DNA from: CBDCME01 sp965218865
GTDB lineage: Bacteria > Pseudomonadota > Alphaproteobacteria > JAAXGF01
NCBI GenBank assembly: GCA_965218865.1
Contig: CBDCME010000038.1
Location: 6,963-70,962 of the forward strand
Direction of reading: 5' to 3'
DNA: 64,000 nucleotides
Below, piece after piece: positions 18,669 to 28,382 of the stretch. A program made the position numbers and the translations under genes. The notes under the pieces are model-generated. The model had not been told where the DNA came from and searched no databases. It saw only the letters and a list, made by a program, of their open reading frames with translations. Positions within the stretch are counted from its first letter, which is position 1, and every line of letters starts with the position of its first letter.

Positions 18669-19584
18669 TCATGACGTCACCCCGCCCGCGCTCTCATCGT
18701 GGGCGCTATGGATCAGTTCGCCGAGGGCGCGAAAATCGGCCTTCCGGGCGGAGGAGCGACGCCACAACAGGCCAACTTTGCGGGCCGGCGTGGGGGCGGC
18801 GAAATTCTTGACCGCGATGGTGCCTTCTCTCGGCAACTCGACGGCCAGCGAGAGGGTCGGCAACAGGGTCATGCCGAGACCGTTCGCGACCATGTGGACC
18901 AGGGTGTTGAGGCTGGTGGCGCGCAAATCGGCGTCGTCGAGGCCGCGCGACAGGCCGCAGACCTCCAGGGCTTGATCCCGCAAGCAATGACCGTCGTCCA
19001 AGAGCAGGGCCGCTTCGCCCTTGAGGTGGTCGGGGCGGACGATGGTTCTGGCGGCGAAGGGATGGGCCGCCGGCACCGCGAGCACGAAGGGGTCGTCGAA
19101 CAGGGCAAGGTCCTCGAGGTCGTCGGCGGCCACCGGAAGCGCGAGCAGGGCCAAGTCGATCTTTCCGCTCCGCAGGTGCGCGACCAAGTCGGCGGTCTTG
19201 TCTTCGCGCAGATATAGTTTGAGTCGCGGGAAACGCTCCCGAACCCGGGGCACGAGCCAAGGCAACACGTAGGGGACCGATGGTCGGAATGACGCCGAAG
19301 CGCAGGGGCCCGCTGAGAGGGTCGCCCTGCTGGCGGGCGTACTCCACGATTTCGTCGCATCGCCGCAGGACGTCGCGGGCCCGTCGATCGATCTCGACCC
19401 CGACCGGCGTTAGCACGACCCGCCGCCGGGTGCGTTCGACGAGCTGCACCCCCAGGGTCGCTTCCAAGGCCTGGATTTGCGTCGTCAGGGCGGGCTGGGT
19501 GACGTGACAGCGTTCCGCCGCCTTGCGGAAATGGAGGACGTCAGCCAATGCGGCGAAGTAGCGAAGCTGGCGCAGGCTCAACAT
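18669..19584 (-). pseudogene. oxyR: OxyR-type LysR regulator, frameshifted
   Basis: From ATG 19584 the LysR helix-turn-helix is clear (MLSLRQLRYFAALADVLHFR, HVTQPALTTQIQALE). At PTIGP near 19271 there is one C too many in a C-run. In the corrected frame the protein continues YVLPWLVPRVRERFPRLKLY to the stop at 18669. The redox cysteine pair of OxyR is present (LLLDDGHCLRDQALEVCG). In the known family this Cys pair forms a disulfide with peroxide and activates catalase and peroxidase genes; no such gene is nearby. The gene is either inactivated or carries a sequencing error; only one base is involved. Confidence 0.85.
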
Positions 19585-19683
19585 TGATAATTATTCGTGA
19601 TCGATGCCGCCATAAATCGTAATTCGGCATAATCAATCGCGATTTGTCAAATTATCCTCGAATCCTTGCCGGCGGCGCGGGGG

Positions 19684-20461
19684 TTAGAAGGGATAGAAGA
19701 TGTCGAAGAGTTGTTGTCCGTAGGGCGGCTGCTGGACGTCGGTGAGCTGACCCCGGGCCGCCGTAGGTGATGCGGGCTTCGGCGATCTGATCGTGGCGCA
19801 CGGTGTTTTCCGAGCTGATGTCCTCGGGCCGGATGACGCCGATGACCTTCAGTTCGCGAACCTCGAAGTTGACGCGAACCTCCCGGGTTCCCTGAATCGC
19901 CATGTTTCCGTTCGGCAGCATTTGGGTGACGATGGCGGCGATCCGCAGGTTGATTTCGTCGGTGCGGGTAATCTCGCCCTGGCCGTCGACCTGGGATTCC
20001 CTGGTGAGATCGACAAGAGCGTCGGCGTCAACTCCCCTGGGGAAGAGAACGTCGAGTTCGTCCTCGAAGCCCAGGAAGCCGCTCAACGAGGCTTCCTCCG
20101 AGTTGTCCCGGGTGCGGGTGGTCTGGTTGTCGATTTGGGCGTCGTCCTCGATCTCGATGAGCACGGTCAGGATGTCGCCGATCCGACGCGCGCGCTGATC
20201 GAGGAAAAAGGCACTGGCGCCTTTTTGCCACAGCGAATTCGGATGGCGGCGGACTCCTTCCGGCGCCGGCATCGGCAGGCTGATCGGTTGATACTGGGGT
20301 TGCAGGACCGGGTTCTGGATGGTCGTGACCTCGGGTGTTTCGCCGACCTGGGCGACCCGTTCGGCGATGCCGGCGCAGGCGCCGAGGTAACAAGCGGCCG
20401 TCAGGACGGCGGCGCGGACGCCGAAGTCGCGCCGCGCGCGCGTGGGTTCGGCCGGTCTCAT
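19684..20461 (-). pseudogene. flgH: FlgH, flagellar L-ring lipoprotein, frameshifted near the end
   Basis: From ATG 20461 (overlapping the flgA stop) the protein has a lipobox (YLGACAG) and the FlgH core: NSLWQKGASAFFLDQRARRI, GDILTVLIEI and HDQIAEARITYGG. One extra C near 19764 shifts the frame. In the right frame the conserved end (RGQLTDVQQPPYGQQLFDIF, then YPF, stop 19684-19686) follows. FlgH forms the outer-membrane L ring of the flagellum. The lesion removes the last 26 or so residues. Confidence 0.9.
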
Positions 20462-21405
20462 TGTTCTGCCGCCATGAGGTAGTTCTGCCGCACCGTGACC
20501 ACGCCCGAACCGATGATCACCGCGTCGACGACGAGTTGGCTCTTGACGTTGCGCACTCGGACGGTATCCCCCATGGCGCCCTCGTCGATGGCGCGGCCAC
20601 CGGCGGTGAGAAGCATGCCTCGGGTCCGAAAAACCATGGTCACGGGCGCGCCCTTCTCGACCACCAGCGGGGCCCGCAAGTCGACCGCCCGAATCGGCCG
20701 GCCGGCCCTGAGCCGGATGCGCGGCGACATGCCGACGAGTCCGCCGAGATCGGTGACGGTTTGCGCGTTGACGTGGTCATTGCGGACCTCGACCCACTCC
20801 AGATCTTCCTGGGCGATAATTCGGCCTTTGTCGATTCGGTGCGCGGGAACCGGGATTTTCATCACCCGGACCGCCCGCCCGCTGACGCCGAGGCGCGTCG
20901 CCCCCCGGTTTCCCGCCGCGGCCACGACGGTGGCGCTGAAGCGCCCGGATCGCCGATCGTAGGCCAGGCCGTAGACCTCGAGGTCGTTGGATGTTTCCAA
21001 GAGCACGTGAAAGGCCAGGTTGGGATTGGCGAGGTCGACCCTGAGATCGCCGACCCCGGCCTTCTCCACCAGGGCGTCTCGAATCGCTTCCTTGATTTCG
21101 CTCGTATCGATGCGCTTGCCGCCCCGCCGCACGACCACCGATCCGATGGAGGACACCGGCCCCAGGGCAACGCCTTTCGCGCGCGCGACGGCGTAGATGT
21201 GGGCGGCGCTGAAAACCCGTTCCTGGCCGGGTTCGGGCGACCGGGCGATCGCTACCGAAGCGGCCGGCCCGGCTCCGTCGATCACGTCGCCAAGGGTGAT
21301 GATCGCGCCGGTTACGATTGTTTCGCCGCGCAAGCTGGGCTGGGCCCAAGCGGGACCCGTTGCGATCAGCAGCCCGACCCAGCAAATCAGAATATTTCGA
21401 CTCAT
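20458..21405 (-). CDS. flgA: FlgA, P-ring assembly chaperone
   Basis: The 315-residue intact frame starts with a Sec signal peptide (MSRNILICWVGLLIATGPAWA) and carries the SAF/ChapFlgA C-terminal domain (VPAHRIDKGRIIAQEDLEWV, GMSPRIRLRAGRPIRAVDL). It is longer than enterobacterial FlgA because of the extra N-terminal domain typical of Alphaproteobacteria. FlgA helps FlgI assemble the periplasmic P ring. It starts 10 bp after the true flgG stop and overlaps flgH by 4 bp. It is the only unbroken gene of this four-gene cluster. Confidence 0.93.
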   Translation of the reverse strand: MSRNILICWVGLLIATGPAWAQPSLRGETIVTGAIITLGDVIDGAGPAASVAIARSPEPGQERVFSAAHIYAVARAKGVALGPVSSIGSVVVRRGGKRIDTSEIKEAIRDALVEKAGVGDLRVDLANPNLAFHVLLETSNDLEVYGLAYDRRSGRFSATVVAAAGNRGATRLGVSGRAVRVMKIPVPAHRIDKGRIIAQEDLEWVEVRNDHVNAQTVTDLGGLVGMSPRIRLRAGRPIRAVDLRAPLVVEKGAPVTMVFRTRGMLLTAGGRAIDEGAMGDTVRVRNVKSQLVVDAVIIGSGVVTVRQNYLMAAEQ

Positions 21406-21415
21406 TTTCTTTCGC

Positions 21416-22202
21416 CTATCGCAGCTGGTTGGCCGAGTGCATCATCTCGTCGGAGGCGGTGATCACCTTTGAGTTCAGCTCGTAGGCGCGCTGGGCGATG
21501 ATCAGATCGGTGATCGACTGCACCGCGTCTACGTTGGAGGTCTCGAGAAAGCCTTGCTGCACGTTGCCGAAACCCGGCGACCCCCGGCGTTCCCGTCGTT
21601 GGCGGCCCCGAAGACAGCGTTTCCAGCATGAGGTTTTCACCGATGGCTTCGAGGCCGGCCTCGTTGGCGAAGGCCGCGAACTCGATCTGGCCGACGTTCT
21701 GGGGCGCGACTTGACCGTCAACCTTGACCTCGACCTCGCCGCTGGCGTTGATGCTGACGTCGATGGCACCCCCTGGAATGGTGATGCCGGGATTGACGAC
21801 GAAGCCGTCGGCGGAGACGATTTCTCCGTCCGGGCTTAATTGAAATGTTCCAGCGCGGGTGAAAGCGGTGTCACCGTTGGGCAACTGGACGCTGAAAAAT
21901 CCGATGCCCTTGATGGCAAGGTCGAGGGTGTTTCCGGTCGAGATCAGGCCGCCTTGCTCGGTGATGCGGTAGACCGCCGCCGACTTGACGCCGACCCCGA
22001 TCTGAACCCCGGACGGAACGATCGATCCGGCGTCGGACGAGGCCGACCCAACCCGCCTGAAATTCTGATAAAGCAAGTCCTGAAATTCCGGCCGTTGGCG
22101 TTTGAAACCGGTCGTCGTCATGTTCGCGACATTGTTCGAGATCACGTCGACGTTCAGTTGTTGAGCCAACATGCCCGTCGCGGCAATGCTCAGAGACTTC
22201 AT
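21416..22202 (-). pseudogene. flgG: FlgG, distal rod protein, frameshifted
   Basis: ATG 22202 opens MKSLSIAATGMLAQQLNVDV, followed by NNVANMTTTGFKRQRPEFQD, a standard FlgG N-terminus, with the core GNTLDLAIKGIGFFSVQLPN. Near 21587 a G-run has five Gs where four keep the frame. Reading on in the corrected frame gives GSPGFGNVQQGFLETSNVDA and the conserved rod end (ITDLIIAQRAYELNSKVITA) with stop at 21416. FlgG forms the distal rod of the flagellar basal body. A single base separates it from a full-length gene. Confidence 0.9.
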
Positions 22203-22247
22203 TATCGTTTTCCTTTCGTGACTGCGTCGTCATCCGTCGACAGATGT

Positions 22248-22972
22248 CTATTGCGGATTGGTCGCCAATACTTCGATCGAGTTGCGGGCAAGCTCGTGCT
22301 GGTCATCAAGCAGCGACTTGGTGTTCTGATAACTGCGTACAAGCTCGATCATGCGGGTCATTTTGATGATCGGCTCGACGTTCGAATCTTCGAGCATGCC
22401 TTGCAGGATTTTGTAGTCGATCGCAGGGAGCGGAACTTGTTCGGTCGTGTACAAGGTGGCGGCCATCCGCGTCAAAAGGTACGGATTCTCGAAAGTGACG
22501 ACATCGATCCGCCCGATCACGCCGTTTGCCGACGAGACGGTCCCGTCGTCCGCGATGGTGACATCGATGTCGCCAGGGACCGTAATGATCGGCTGCCCGT
22601 CCACCGTGAGCACGGCGTGGCCGTCCGCCGTCACAGGGTGCCGGTGGTGTCGAGTTGAAAGTGTCCGTTTCGCGTGTAGCTCACTTCGTTCGGCGTATCG
22701 ATGCGGAAATAACCGTCGTTGCGGATCGCCAAGTCGAACGGATTGCCTGTTCCCTTGAGCGTCCCCTCCGTCAGGTCGGGCACGCTGGCGATGTCTTGGA
22801 CGAGGGACATCTGTTCGGCCTCGTCCACGTCCTGAAGGTACTCGCTGAAGACGACGTGCTCCGCCTTGAAGCTGGTCGTGCTCGCGTTGGCGATATTGTG
22901 GGCGACAACGTCCATCTGCTGCTGCAATGCCATCTGATGCGATATCGCGACGTAGACGGTATTTTCCAACAT
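22248..22972 (-). pseudogene. flgF: FlgF, proximal rod protein, frameshifted
   Basis: From ATG 22972 the N-terminus (MLENTVYVAISHQMALQQQM, VVAHNIANASTTSFKAEHV) and NPFDLAIRNDGYFRID are typical of FlgF. A G is missing near 22633 (CTGTGACG for CTGGTGACG), giving a premature TGA. The next frame carries on VTADGHAVLTVDGQPIITVP to the rod C-terminus (MIELVRSYQNTKSLLDDQHE) and stops at 22248. The gene begins the flgF-flgG-flgA-flgH cluster. The gap to flgG is 45 bp. Confidence 0.88.
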
Positions 22973-23298
22973 GAGGCAAATCTCCTGGCGTAGCCGTTCA
23001 GGCGGCGTCGGTGTCCCCGGCGCCTTTGGCCGGACCAATTCGAAAACCAGTACGCAGATGCCGTGCCAATCGCCAAAACCCGTGGAAGTCCTGGGATTTC
23101 GCGCCTCCGTGGGGGTTTGTAATGGCGCCTGTCCTGGCAGGGATTGCCGGGCAGATGTTGCCGAGCGGACGATTGGATCGCGGTCGGCACCCTAGTGCAC
23201 CGGCGCATTCACTTCGTTCACGCCCCGCGCACCAGGCCATTGTCGATGCATCAATCTTCCAAACTTCGGCTGTCGCCTCCGTTTGGGTCGATGCACTA
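22973..23298. other. No recognisable gene upstream of flgF
   Basis: This stretch between flgF and the second-type IS630 element has only short shadow frames. It should contain the promoter of the flgF operon, but I cannot point to a convincing -35/-10 pair. The left IS boundary is the TA at 23297-23298. Confidence 0.5.
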
Positions 23299-24454
23299 GT
23301 GTTCCGACTCATTTAAACGGTACCCTTCTTCACCTGATTGAGGGTGTTCCGAGCTCGATCCACTTTTTTGAGGATGTCTCGGGCGGTGGCGGTCCAGGCG
23401 AAGGGTTTGGAGTTCTCGTTGTGCTTGGCGAGATAGTCGTCGATGGCCGCCTCCAGTTCGGGGACGCTCTTGAAGACGCCCCGGCGGATGGCGTTTTGGG
23501 TGATTTCGGCGAAGAAGCGTTCGACCTGGTTCAGCCAGGAGGCCGACGTCGGAGTGAAGTGGAAATGGAAGCGGGGGTGCTTTTCCAGCCACGCCTTGAC
23601 CTTGGCATGCTTGTGGGTGGCGTAGTTGTCGACGATCAAGTTGATGTCGAGCCGCTCGGCGTCTTGCGGTCGAGCCGGCGCAGGAAACGGAGGAACTCCT
23701 GGTGCCGGTGCCGCTTCATGCATTGGCCGATGACCGTGCCGTCGAGCACGTTGAGCGCCGCGAACAGCGTCGTCGTGCCGTTGCGCTTGTAATCTGGGGT
23801 CATGGTGCCGGCGCGGCCCTTCTTTATCGGCAGGCCGGGCTGGGTGCGGTCGAGAGCCTGAACCTGGCTCTTCTCGTCGACCGAAAGAACCAGCGCCTTG
23901 TCCGGCGGGTTCAGGTAAAGCCCGATAACGTCCTCCACCTTCTCGGCGAACCTCGGGTCGTTCGAGACCTTGAAGATGGAAATCAGATGCGGCTTCAATC
24001 CATACTCGGCCCAGATCCTCTGCACACTGGCTGATTCCGACGGCCTTGGCCATCGTGCGAACACTCCACTGGGTCGCGTTCGGCGGTGCCTCCCGCATCG
24101 TCTTCGTCAACACCAGCGATTTCACCGCGGCGCCCAAGGGGGGCTTGCCGGACCCCCGGTCCCGATCCCGCAACAGTCCGTCGACCCCTTCCTCGAGGAA
24201 GCGTTCCTGCCAGCGCCACACCGTCGGCTTGCTCTTGCCTACTTGACGCATGATCGCCATCGTCCGAGACGATCCCCGGACAGAAGCACGATCCGCGCAC
24301 GCCAGACATGCTTCTGGGGGGTATTCCGGCCCGAAACCAGCCGCTCCAGTCGGCTCCGGTCGCCAGGAGATACCCAAATACAAGCGGTTGTTCCCATGCA
24401 GGCATAATCGCATAGTTCCAGTCCCTTGGGGATCTTTTAAATGTGACGAAACAC
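23299..24454 (-). mobile_element. Second-type IS630-family element (1156 bp), decayed
   Basis: The ends form an imperfect inverted repeat (GTGTTCCGACTCATTTAAA at 23299; complement of GTGTTTCGTCACATTTAAA at the right end), with a TA duplication at 23297-23298 and 24455-24456. The sequence is unrelated in detail to the 1169-bp IS630 copies. The transposase gene inside is multiply frameshifted. Confidence 0.85.
23313..24411 (-). pseudogene. IS630-family transposase (second type), at least three frameshifts
   Basis: The coding sequence is spread over three frames. The N-terminus (PGDRSRLERLVSGRNTPQKH, WRARIVLLSGD) lies in one frame. MAIMRQVGKSKPTVWRWQER and the following helix-turn-helix region lie in a second. 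SVQRIWAEYGLKPHLISIFK, LVLSVDEKSQVQALDRTQPG and RNGTTTLFAALNVLDGTVIG lie in a third. The second frame then resumes with LIVDNYATHKHAKVKAWLEK, SWLNQVERFFAEIT and the C-terminus, ending at 23313. The DDE residues can be traced, but a functional protein cannot be made. Confidence 0.8.
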
Positions 24455-24530
24455 TAGCCGCCGATCGCTTTCGGTGCTCACGGTAACGTCGTTCATGACG
24501 CAGTTTGTCGATCGAACTTCGGAAACATCC

Positions 24531-24638
24531 CCTGTTCGAAAATGCGCTTCTGCGCATATTTTGCGTCTGATCCGGCCCTCTCCCCTCCCGGCCACCCATA
24601 TCAGCATACTCTCGTGGGTGGCCGGGGGGGGACTCCCC
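24531..24638. repeat. Palindromic repeat element, copy 1 (degenerate)
   Basis: A GC-rich hairpin has its left arm at 24574-24597, an 18-base loop ATATCAGCATACTCTCGT at 24598-24615 and a right arm at 24616-24638 that is degenerate beyond the first bases. The flanking tail (24531-24573) is a smaller hairpin, AATGCGC-TTCT-GCGCAT. It is homologous to 55169-55310, but there the loop lies in the opposite orientation relative to the tail. Confidence 0.8.
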
Positions 24639-24668
24639 ACCATTGAGCAAGGGCGAAATGAGAGGTGG

Positions 24669-25930
24669 TCACGCTGCCGGAGTGAGGCGGCGTTGGGCTT
24701 TTTTTTGAGCATGGGATGGATCGAAGAGGGTTTGATTTCTGAGCATGGCGCAGGCGACGGCAAGCAGTCTATCGGCGACGGTTCTCAGCGCTCTGGCGTG
24801 GCCGTGTCCCCGGGCCCTAAGGGCGGCATAGCGTTGGCGGCTGATGGGATCGTGTTGGATGGCGACGCGGGCCCAGTGGTAAAGGGCGGTTCGCAGCCGA
24901 ACGTGGCAGGCCTGACGCATGATGACGAGACAGCGTTTGCCGCTCCGGCGGGTAACGGGGGCGGCGCCGGACAGGTGCGCAGGCCTGGTAATTTCTTTCC
25001 CGCAGGGGCGTCGAGGCTTCTGCGAGCAGCGTGGCGAGGACGGTCCTCCCGATTCCGGGCATGGAAAGCAGGATGTCCACGTCGCGCTGCTCGGATTTCT
25101 GCCCCGAGGCGCTGTCCTGTTGATCGGCGATGTGTCGGCAGAGGCCGTCGATGCGGCTTCGGGCCTGCTTGACCTGGCGGTTGACCAGGCGCAAACGCTC
25201 GGCCAGGGAACCGATATGAGCGCAAGCGGCGGCGATAGTTCCCGGCGCGACGGTGAGCGGCTTTTGGCGCAAGAGGCGCAACACTTCAGGCGCGTCGATT
25301 TTGCGGATGCGGTGGGTTTTCAGCAGCTTGGCAACGGTATTGGTCCGGATGCGCCGCGCCTTCTCGGGAGTGGGCGCCTTCTTCCACAGGGCGAGAAACC
25401 ACTCGCTGGCGACATCGTCGCTGACCTCCAAGGCCTGGGGATAATAGCGTCTCAACTGTTCGCGCAGGTGGTTGGCGAGGCGCACGCGCTCCTGGCCGAG
25501 GTCCTCGGCCCAGGCGCGAATATTCGCGCAGTTCGATGATGGCGGGAGCATCGGCCTTCAAGCGACGAAAGCAATGGCCGTCGGTGCGCAAGGAATCGCC
25601 GAGGACATGGGCGTCGCGGCGGTCGTCCTTGGCGCCGGCGACGGTGAAACGATCGCGAAAGCGGTCGAGCTGCTTGGGGTTGATACTGTGAATGGCGAAA
25701 CCCCGCTCCAGCAAGGTATCGACGACCGCCCCATGCGGGACCTCGATGGAGACGGCAATCCTCTCCGGCACACTGCCACTCTTTTTCGTCAGCCACGCGC
25801 ACAACTCGGCCAGCCCTTCCCCGCTGTGGGCGAACGACCTTTCAACGACGATGACGCCGTTACCATCAAGAAGGCAAACCTGGTGCCTCTCGGTCGCCCA
25901 GTCAATGCCAGCAAACCAATCAAAGTTCAT
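24669..25930 (-). pseudogene. IS110-family transposase, multiply frameshifted
   Basis: From ATG 25930 the N-terminal DEDD-type domain is clear: WFAGIDWATERHQVCLLDGN, IEVPHGAVVDTLLERGFAIH, INPKQLDRFRDRFTVAGAKD and DDRRDAHVLGDSLRTD. An extra G near 25510 (CTGGGCC for CTGGCC) shifts the frame, after which EDLGQERVRLANHLREQLRR and the DUF-type C-terminal domain (DVDILLSMPGIGRTVLATLL) follow. At least one more frameshift near 24990 precedes GAAPVTRRSGKRCLVIMRQA and the end at 24669. IS110 elements have no long inverted repeats, so its boundaries are not defined. Confidence 0.85.
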
Positions 25931-26486
25931 CGCCTTTCTCCTCTCTTGCCTCGGACCGCCGCGACGCCGAACATTCCCTGTACTGGCGCTCACAGGCGCA
26001 ACTCCCCACCGGCTGTCCGCCGCGGCCGTCCCTCCGGGGCACGCGTCCCCCCCAGGTGCTCGAAACACAGGGAGCAATGGGTCGCTCCCAGAAGGCTCGT
26101 CCGATCCGAAAAAATGACACGATCAGATCTTCAGCTGACCGCATTTTGTGGATAACGCTCCGCGTTATCCACAAAACAACAACCACATCAACTTTCTATG
26201 TTCGAGTGGTCAACTTAAATGGTACAGGATTCGAGGCAAGGGATCGGATTCGATGACAGGCGCGCGGGTGGGGCGTCAGGCAGATCACGAACAGTTTGAT
26301 CCCGATCCCCGAGTTAGAGAATAGTCTCAGCTACAAATTGTTCTTGTCGTGATATTGATTGTCTCTTTGAACCCTCGGCCGTTTTGACCGACGGCCAAAC
26401 ACGGCCGCTATCCCCCACCGCGCCTACAGTTCAAAACGCGCGCTTGGCGAATCAAATAACAAGACGCCAACGGATTTCGGGAGGGC
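25931..26486. other. Non-coding region between the IS110 remnant and ffs
   Basis: I see no supportable gene. A perfect inverted repeat around GTGGATAACGC/GCGTTATCCAC lies at 26148-26171 and may belong to the IS110 flank. The right part leads into the ffs promoter. Confidence 0.5.
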
Positions 26487-26516
26487 TTGCGTGGACGACC
26501 GAAAAGCCTGTTATAG
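26487..26516 (+). promoter_or_regulatory. Sigma-70-type promoter of the 4.5S RNA gene
   Basis: A -35 TTGCGT at 26487-26492 and a -10 TTATAG at 26511-26516 are separated by 18 bp, placing transcription start near 26520-26524, at the 5' base of the SRP RNA helix. Confidence 0.6.
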
Positions 26517-26519
26517 TGG

Positions 26520-26618
26520 GCCGGGAGACTGGCGCGGACGGACCCCTCGCCAACTCGGTCAGATCCGGAAGGAAGCAGCCGTAACGAGTGCTGGTCCGGG
26601 TCGTCGCTCAGCCTCCCG
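26520..26618 (+). ncRNA. ffs: 4.5S SRP RNA
   Basis: The conserved SRP domain IV is unmistakable: GGTCAGATCCGGAAGGAAGC followed by AGCCGTAACGAG, with the GGAA tetraloop and the A-C rich internal loop that bind Ffh. The ends pair (GGGAGACTGG near 26523 with CAGCCTCCC near 26609), giving a single hairpin of about 99 nt. Placement about 30 bp upstream of dnaX is the usual alphaproteobacterial arrangement. Confidence 0.93.
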
Positions 26619-26647
26619 CTCCGCTCCCGCGACCGGCTTCACGCCCC

Positions 26648-28030
26648 ATGACCGCAACCTTGAGCGAAACCTCTTACAGGGTGCTCGCGCGAAAATACCG
26701 TCCGACCGTGTTCGCCGAATTGGTCGGCCAGGAGGCGCTGGTACGGACGCTCTCCAACGCCGTGACCAGCGATCGGATCGCCCACGCCTTCCTCTTCTCA
26801 GGCGTGCGTGGTGTCGGAAAGACGACGACGGCGCGCATTCTCGCGCGGGTCCTCAATTGTATCGGCCCGGACGGAGAGGGTGGCCCGACGCTCACGCCCT
26901 GTGGCGTCTGCGCCGAATGCCGGGCGATCGCGGAGGATCGCCACGTCGACGTCATCGAGATGGACGCCGCAAGCCGGACCAGCGTCAATGATATTCGCGA
27001 ATTGATCGATGGCGTGCGCTATCGGCCCGCCACCGGGCGCTACAAGGTCTATATCATCGACGAGATTCACATGTTGTCGATCAATGCCTTCAACGCCTTG
27101 TTGAAAACCCTCGAGGAGCCGCCGCCGCACGTGAAGTTCATTTTCGCCACCACCCAAATCCGCAAGGTTCCGGTGACTGTTCTGTCGCGTTGCCAGCGCT
27201 TCGATCTGCGACGGACCGAGGCCGATGTCCTGGCCGACCATCTGCGATCGGTGGCCACGCGGGAAGGGGTCGAAGTGACGCCCGAGGCCTTGCGGGTGAT
27301 GGCGCGCGCGGCCGAGGGATCGGTACGCGACGGGCTTTCCATTCTCGACCAGGCGATCGTCCACGCCGACGGCGAGATCGGCGCCGATCGGGTTCGAGAA
27401 ATGCTCGGTCTGGCCGATCGCGGCGCGATCTTCGATTTGTTCGAGGCGACCGTCGGCGGGCGGATCAAGGATGCCCTTGAACTCCTCGCCCGCCAGTACG
27501 CCGACGGCGTCGATCCCGTGCTGGTCGTACAAGACTTGCTCGAATTCACTCACTGGCTGACGCGGGCGAAGATCGTGCCCGAGGTGACCCGGGATCTCTC
27601 GGTTTCCGAGAGCGAGCGGGTGCGCGGCCGGGATTTCGCCACCAAACTGAGCCTGCCGGATCTGACCCGGACCTGGCAGATGTTGCTCAAGGGGTTGGCC
27701 GAGGCCCAGGCCGCACGCGATCCCTTAGACGCGGTCGAAATGGTGTTGATCCGCTTGGCCTATGCCGCCGATCTGCCGTCGCCGGCCGAGGTCGTGCGGG
27801 TGGCGCGGGAAGGTGGCAAACCGGTTTCGTCACGGTCGCCAGCCGCAACGGCCGAAGGACACGGGCAACGCCGCGAATCCGCCGCCGAGCCGAAATCGAC
27901 GGCGGCCGCGCGCGAGGCCGAGGATCACCCCGTGGTCGCGGCGGTATTGGAGGCGTTTCCGGGGGCGCGGGTTGCCGGCGTGCACCCGCGGGAGCGCCCT
28001 CAGGCGGGCCCGAGAACGGAGGTAACATGA
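26648..28030 (+). CDS. dnaX: DNA polymerase III subunit gamma/tau, short form
   Basis: ATG 26648 opens the clamp-loader ATPase. It shows YRVLARKYRPTVFAELVGQE, Walker A GVRGVGKTTTARILARVLNC, a zinc module (CGVCAEC), Walker B YIIDEIHMLS, and sensor 1 and Arg-finger blocks (FIFATTQIRKVP, SRCQRFDLRR). Domain III runs to about residue 370. The product is 460 residues, shorter than usual for Alphaproteobacteria. The part that normally holds the alpha- and DnaB-binding tau domains is reduced to an Ala/Glu-rich linker followed by the usual extreme end, HPVVAAVLEAFPGARV. No frameshift explains this, so it looks like an in-frame deletion. It is the first gene of dnaX-ybaB-recR. Confidence 0.93.
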   Translation: MTATLSETSYRVLARKYRPTVFAELVGQEALVRTLSNAVTSDRIAHAFLFSGVRGVGKTTTARILARVLNCIGPDGEGGPTLTPCGVCAECRAIAEDRHVDVIEMDAASRTSVNDIRELIDGVRYRPATGRYKVYIIDEIHMLSINAFNALLKTLEEPPPHVKFIFATTQIRKVPVTVLSRCQRFDLRRTEADVLADHLRSVATREGVEVTPEALRVMARAAEGSVRDGLSILDQAIVHADGEIGADRVREMLGLADRGAIFDLFEATVGGRIKDALELLARQYADGVDPVLVVQDLLEFTHWLTRAKIVPEVTRDLSVSESERVRGRDFATKLSLPDLTRTWQMLLKGLAEAQAARDPLDAVEMVLIRLAYAADLPSPAEVVRVAREGGKPVSSRSPAATAEGHGQRRESAAEPKSTAAAREAEDHPVVAAVLEAFPGARVAGVHPRERPQAGPRTEVT

Positions 28031-28031
28031 G

Positions 28032-28355
28032 ATGACCAATCTTGGCAAGATGATGAAACAGGCCCAGGAGATGCAGGCCAGAATGGCCGAAATTCATGAG
28101 CGCCTGGCAAATCTCGAGATCAGCGGTACATCCGGCGGCGGCATGGTTTTGGCGACCCTCAGCGGGAAGGGCGAGTTGCGGGCGCTGAAGATCGATCCCT
28201 CCCTCGCCGATCCGGACGACGTCGAGGTGCTCGAGGATCTCATTGTCGCCGCCTGCGCCGACGCCAAGGCCAAGGTCGAGGCCCGGGTCGCCGAGGAAAT
28301 GGCGAATTTGACCGGCGGCATAAATTTGCCTCCCGGTCTCAACCTTCCGTTTTGA
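28032..28355 (+). CDS. ybaB: YbaB/EbfC nucleoid-associated protein
   Basis: The 107-residue product shows the family pattern: MTNLGKMMKQAQEMQARMAE, SGGGMVLATLSGKGELRALK, ADPDDVEVLEDLIVAACADA and the Gly-rich end GGINLPPGLNLPF. Members form dimers that bind DNA and are almost always encoded between dnaX and recR. Only one base separates it from the dnaX stop, and a strong GGAGGT lies inside the end of dnaX, so translation is coupled. Confidence 0.95.
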   Translation: MTNLGKMMKQAQEMQARMAEIHERLANLEISGTSGGGMVLATLSGKGELRALKIDPSLADPDDVEVLEDLIVAACADAKAKVEARVAEEMANLTGGINLPPGLNLPF

Positions 28356-28382
28356 CGGCCGGCCTCGAACCGGTTCTCGCCG

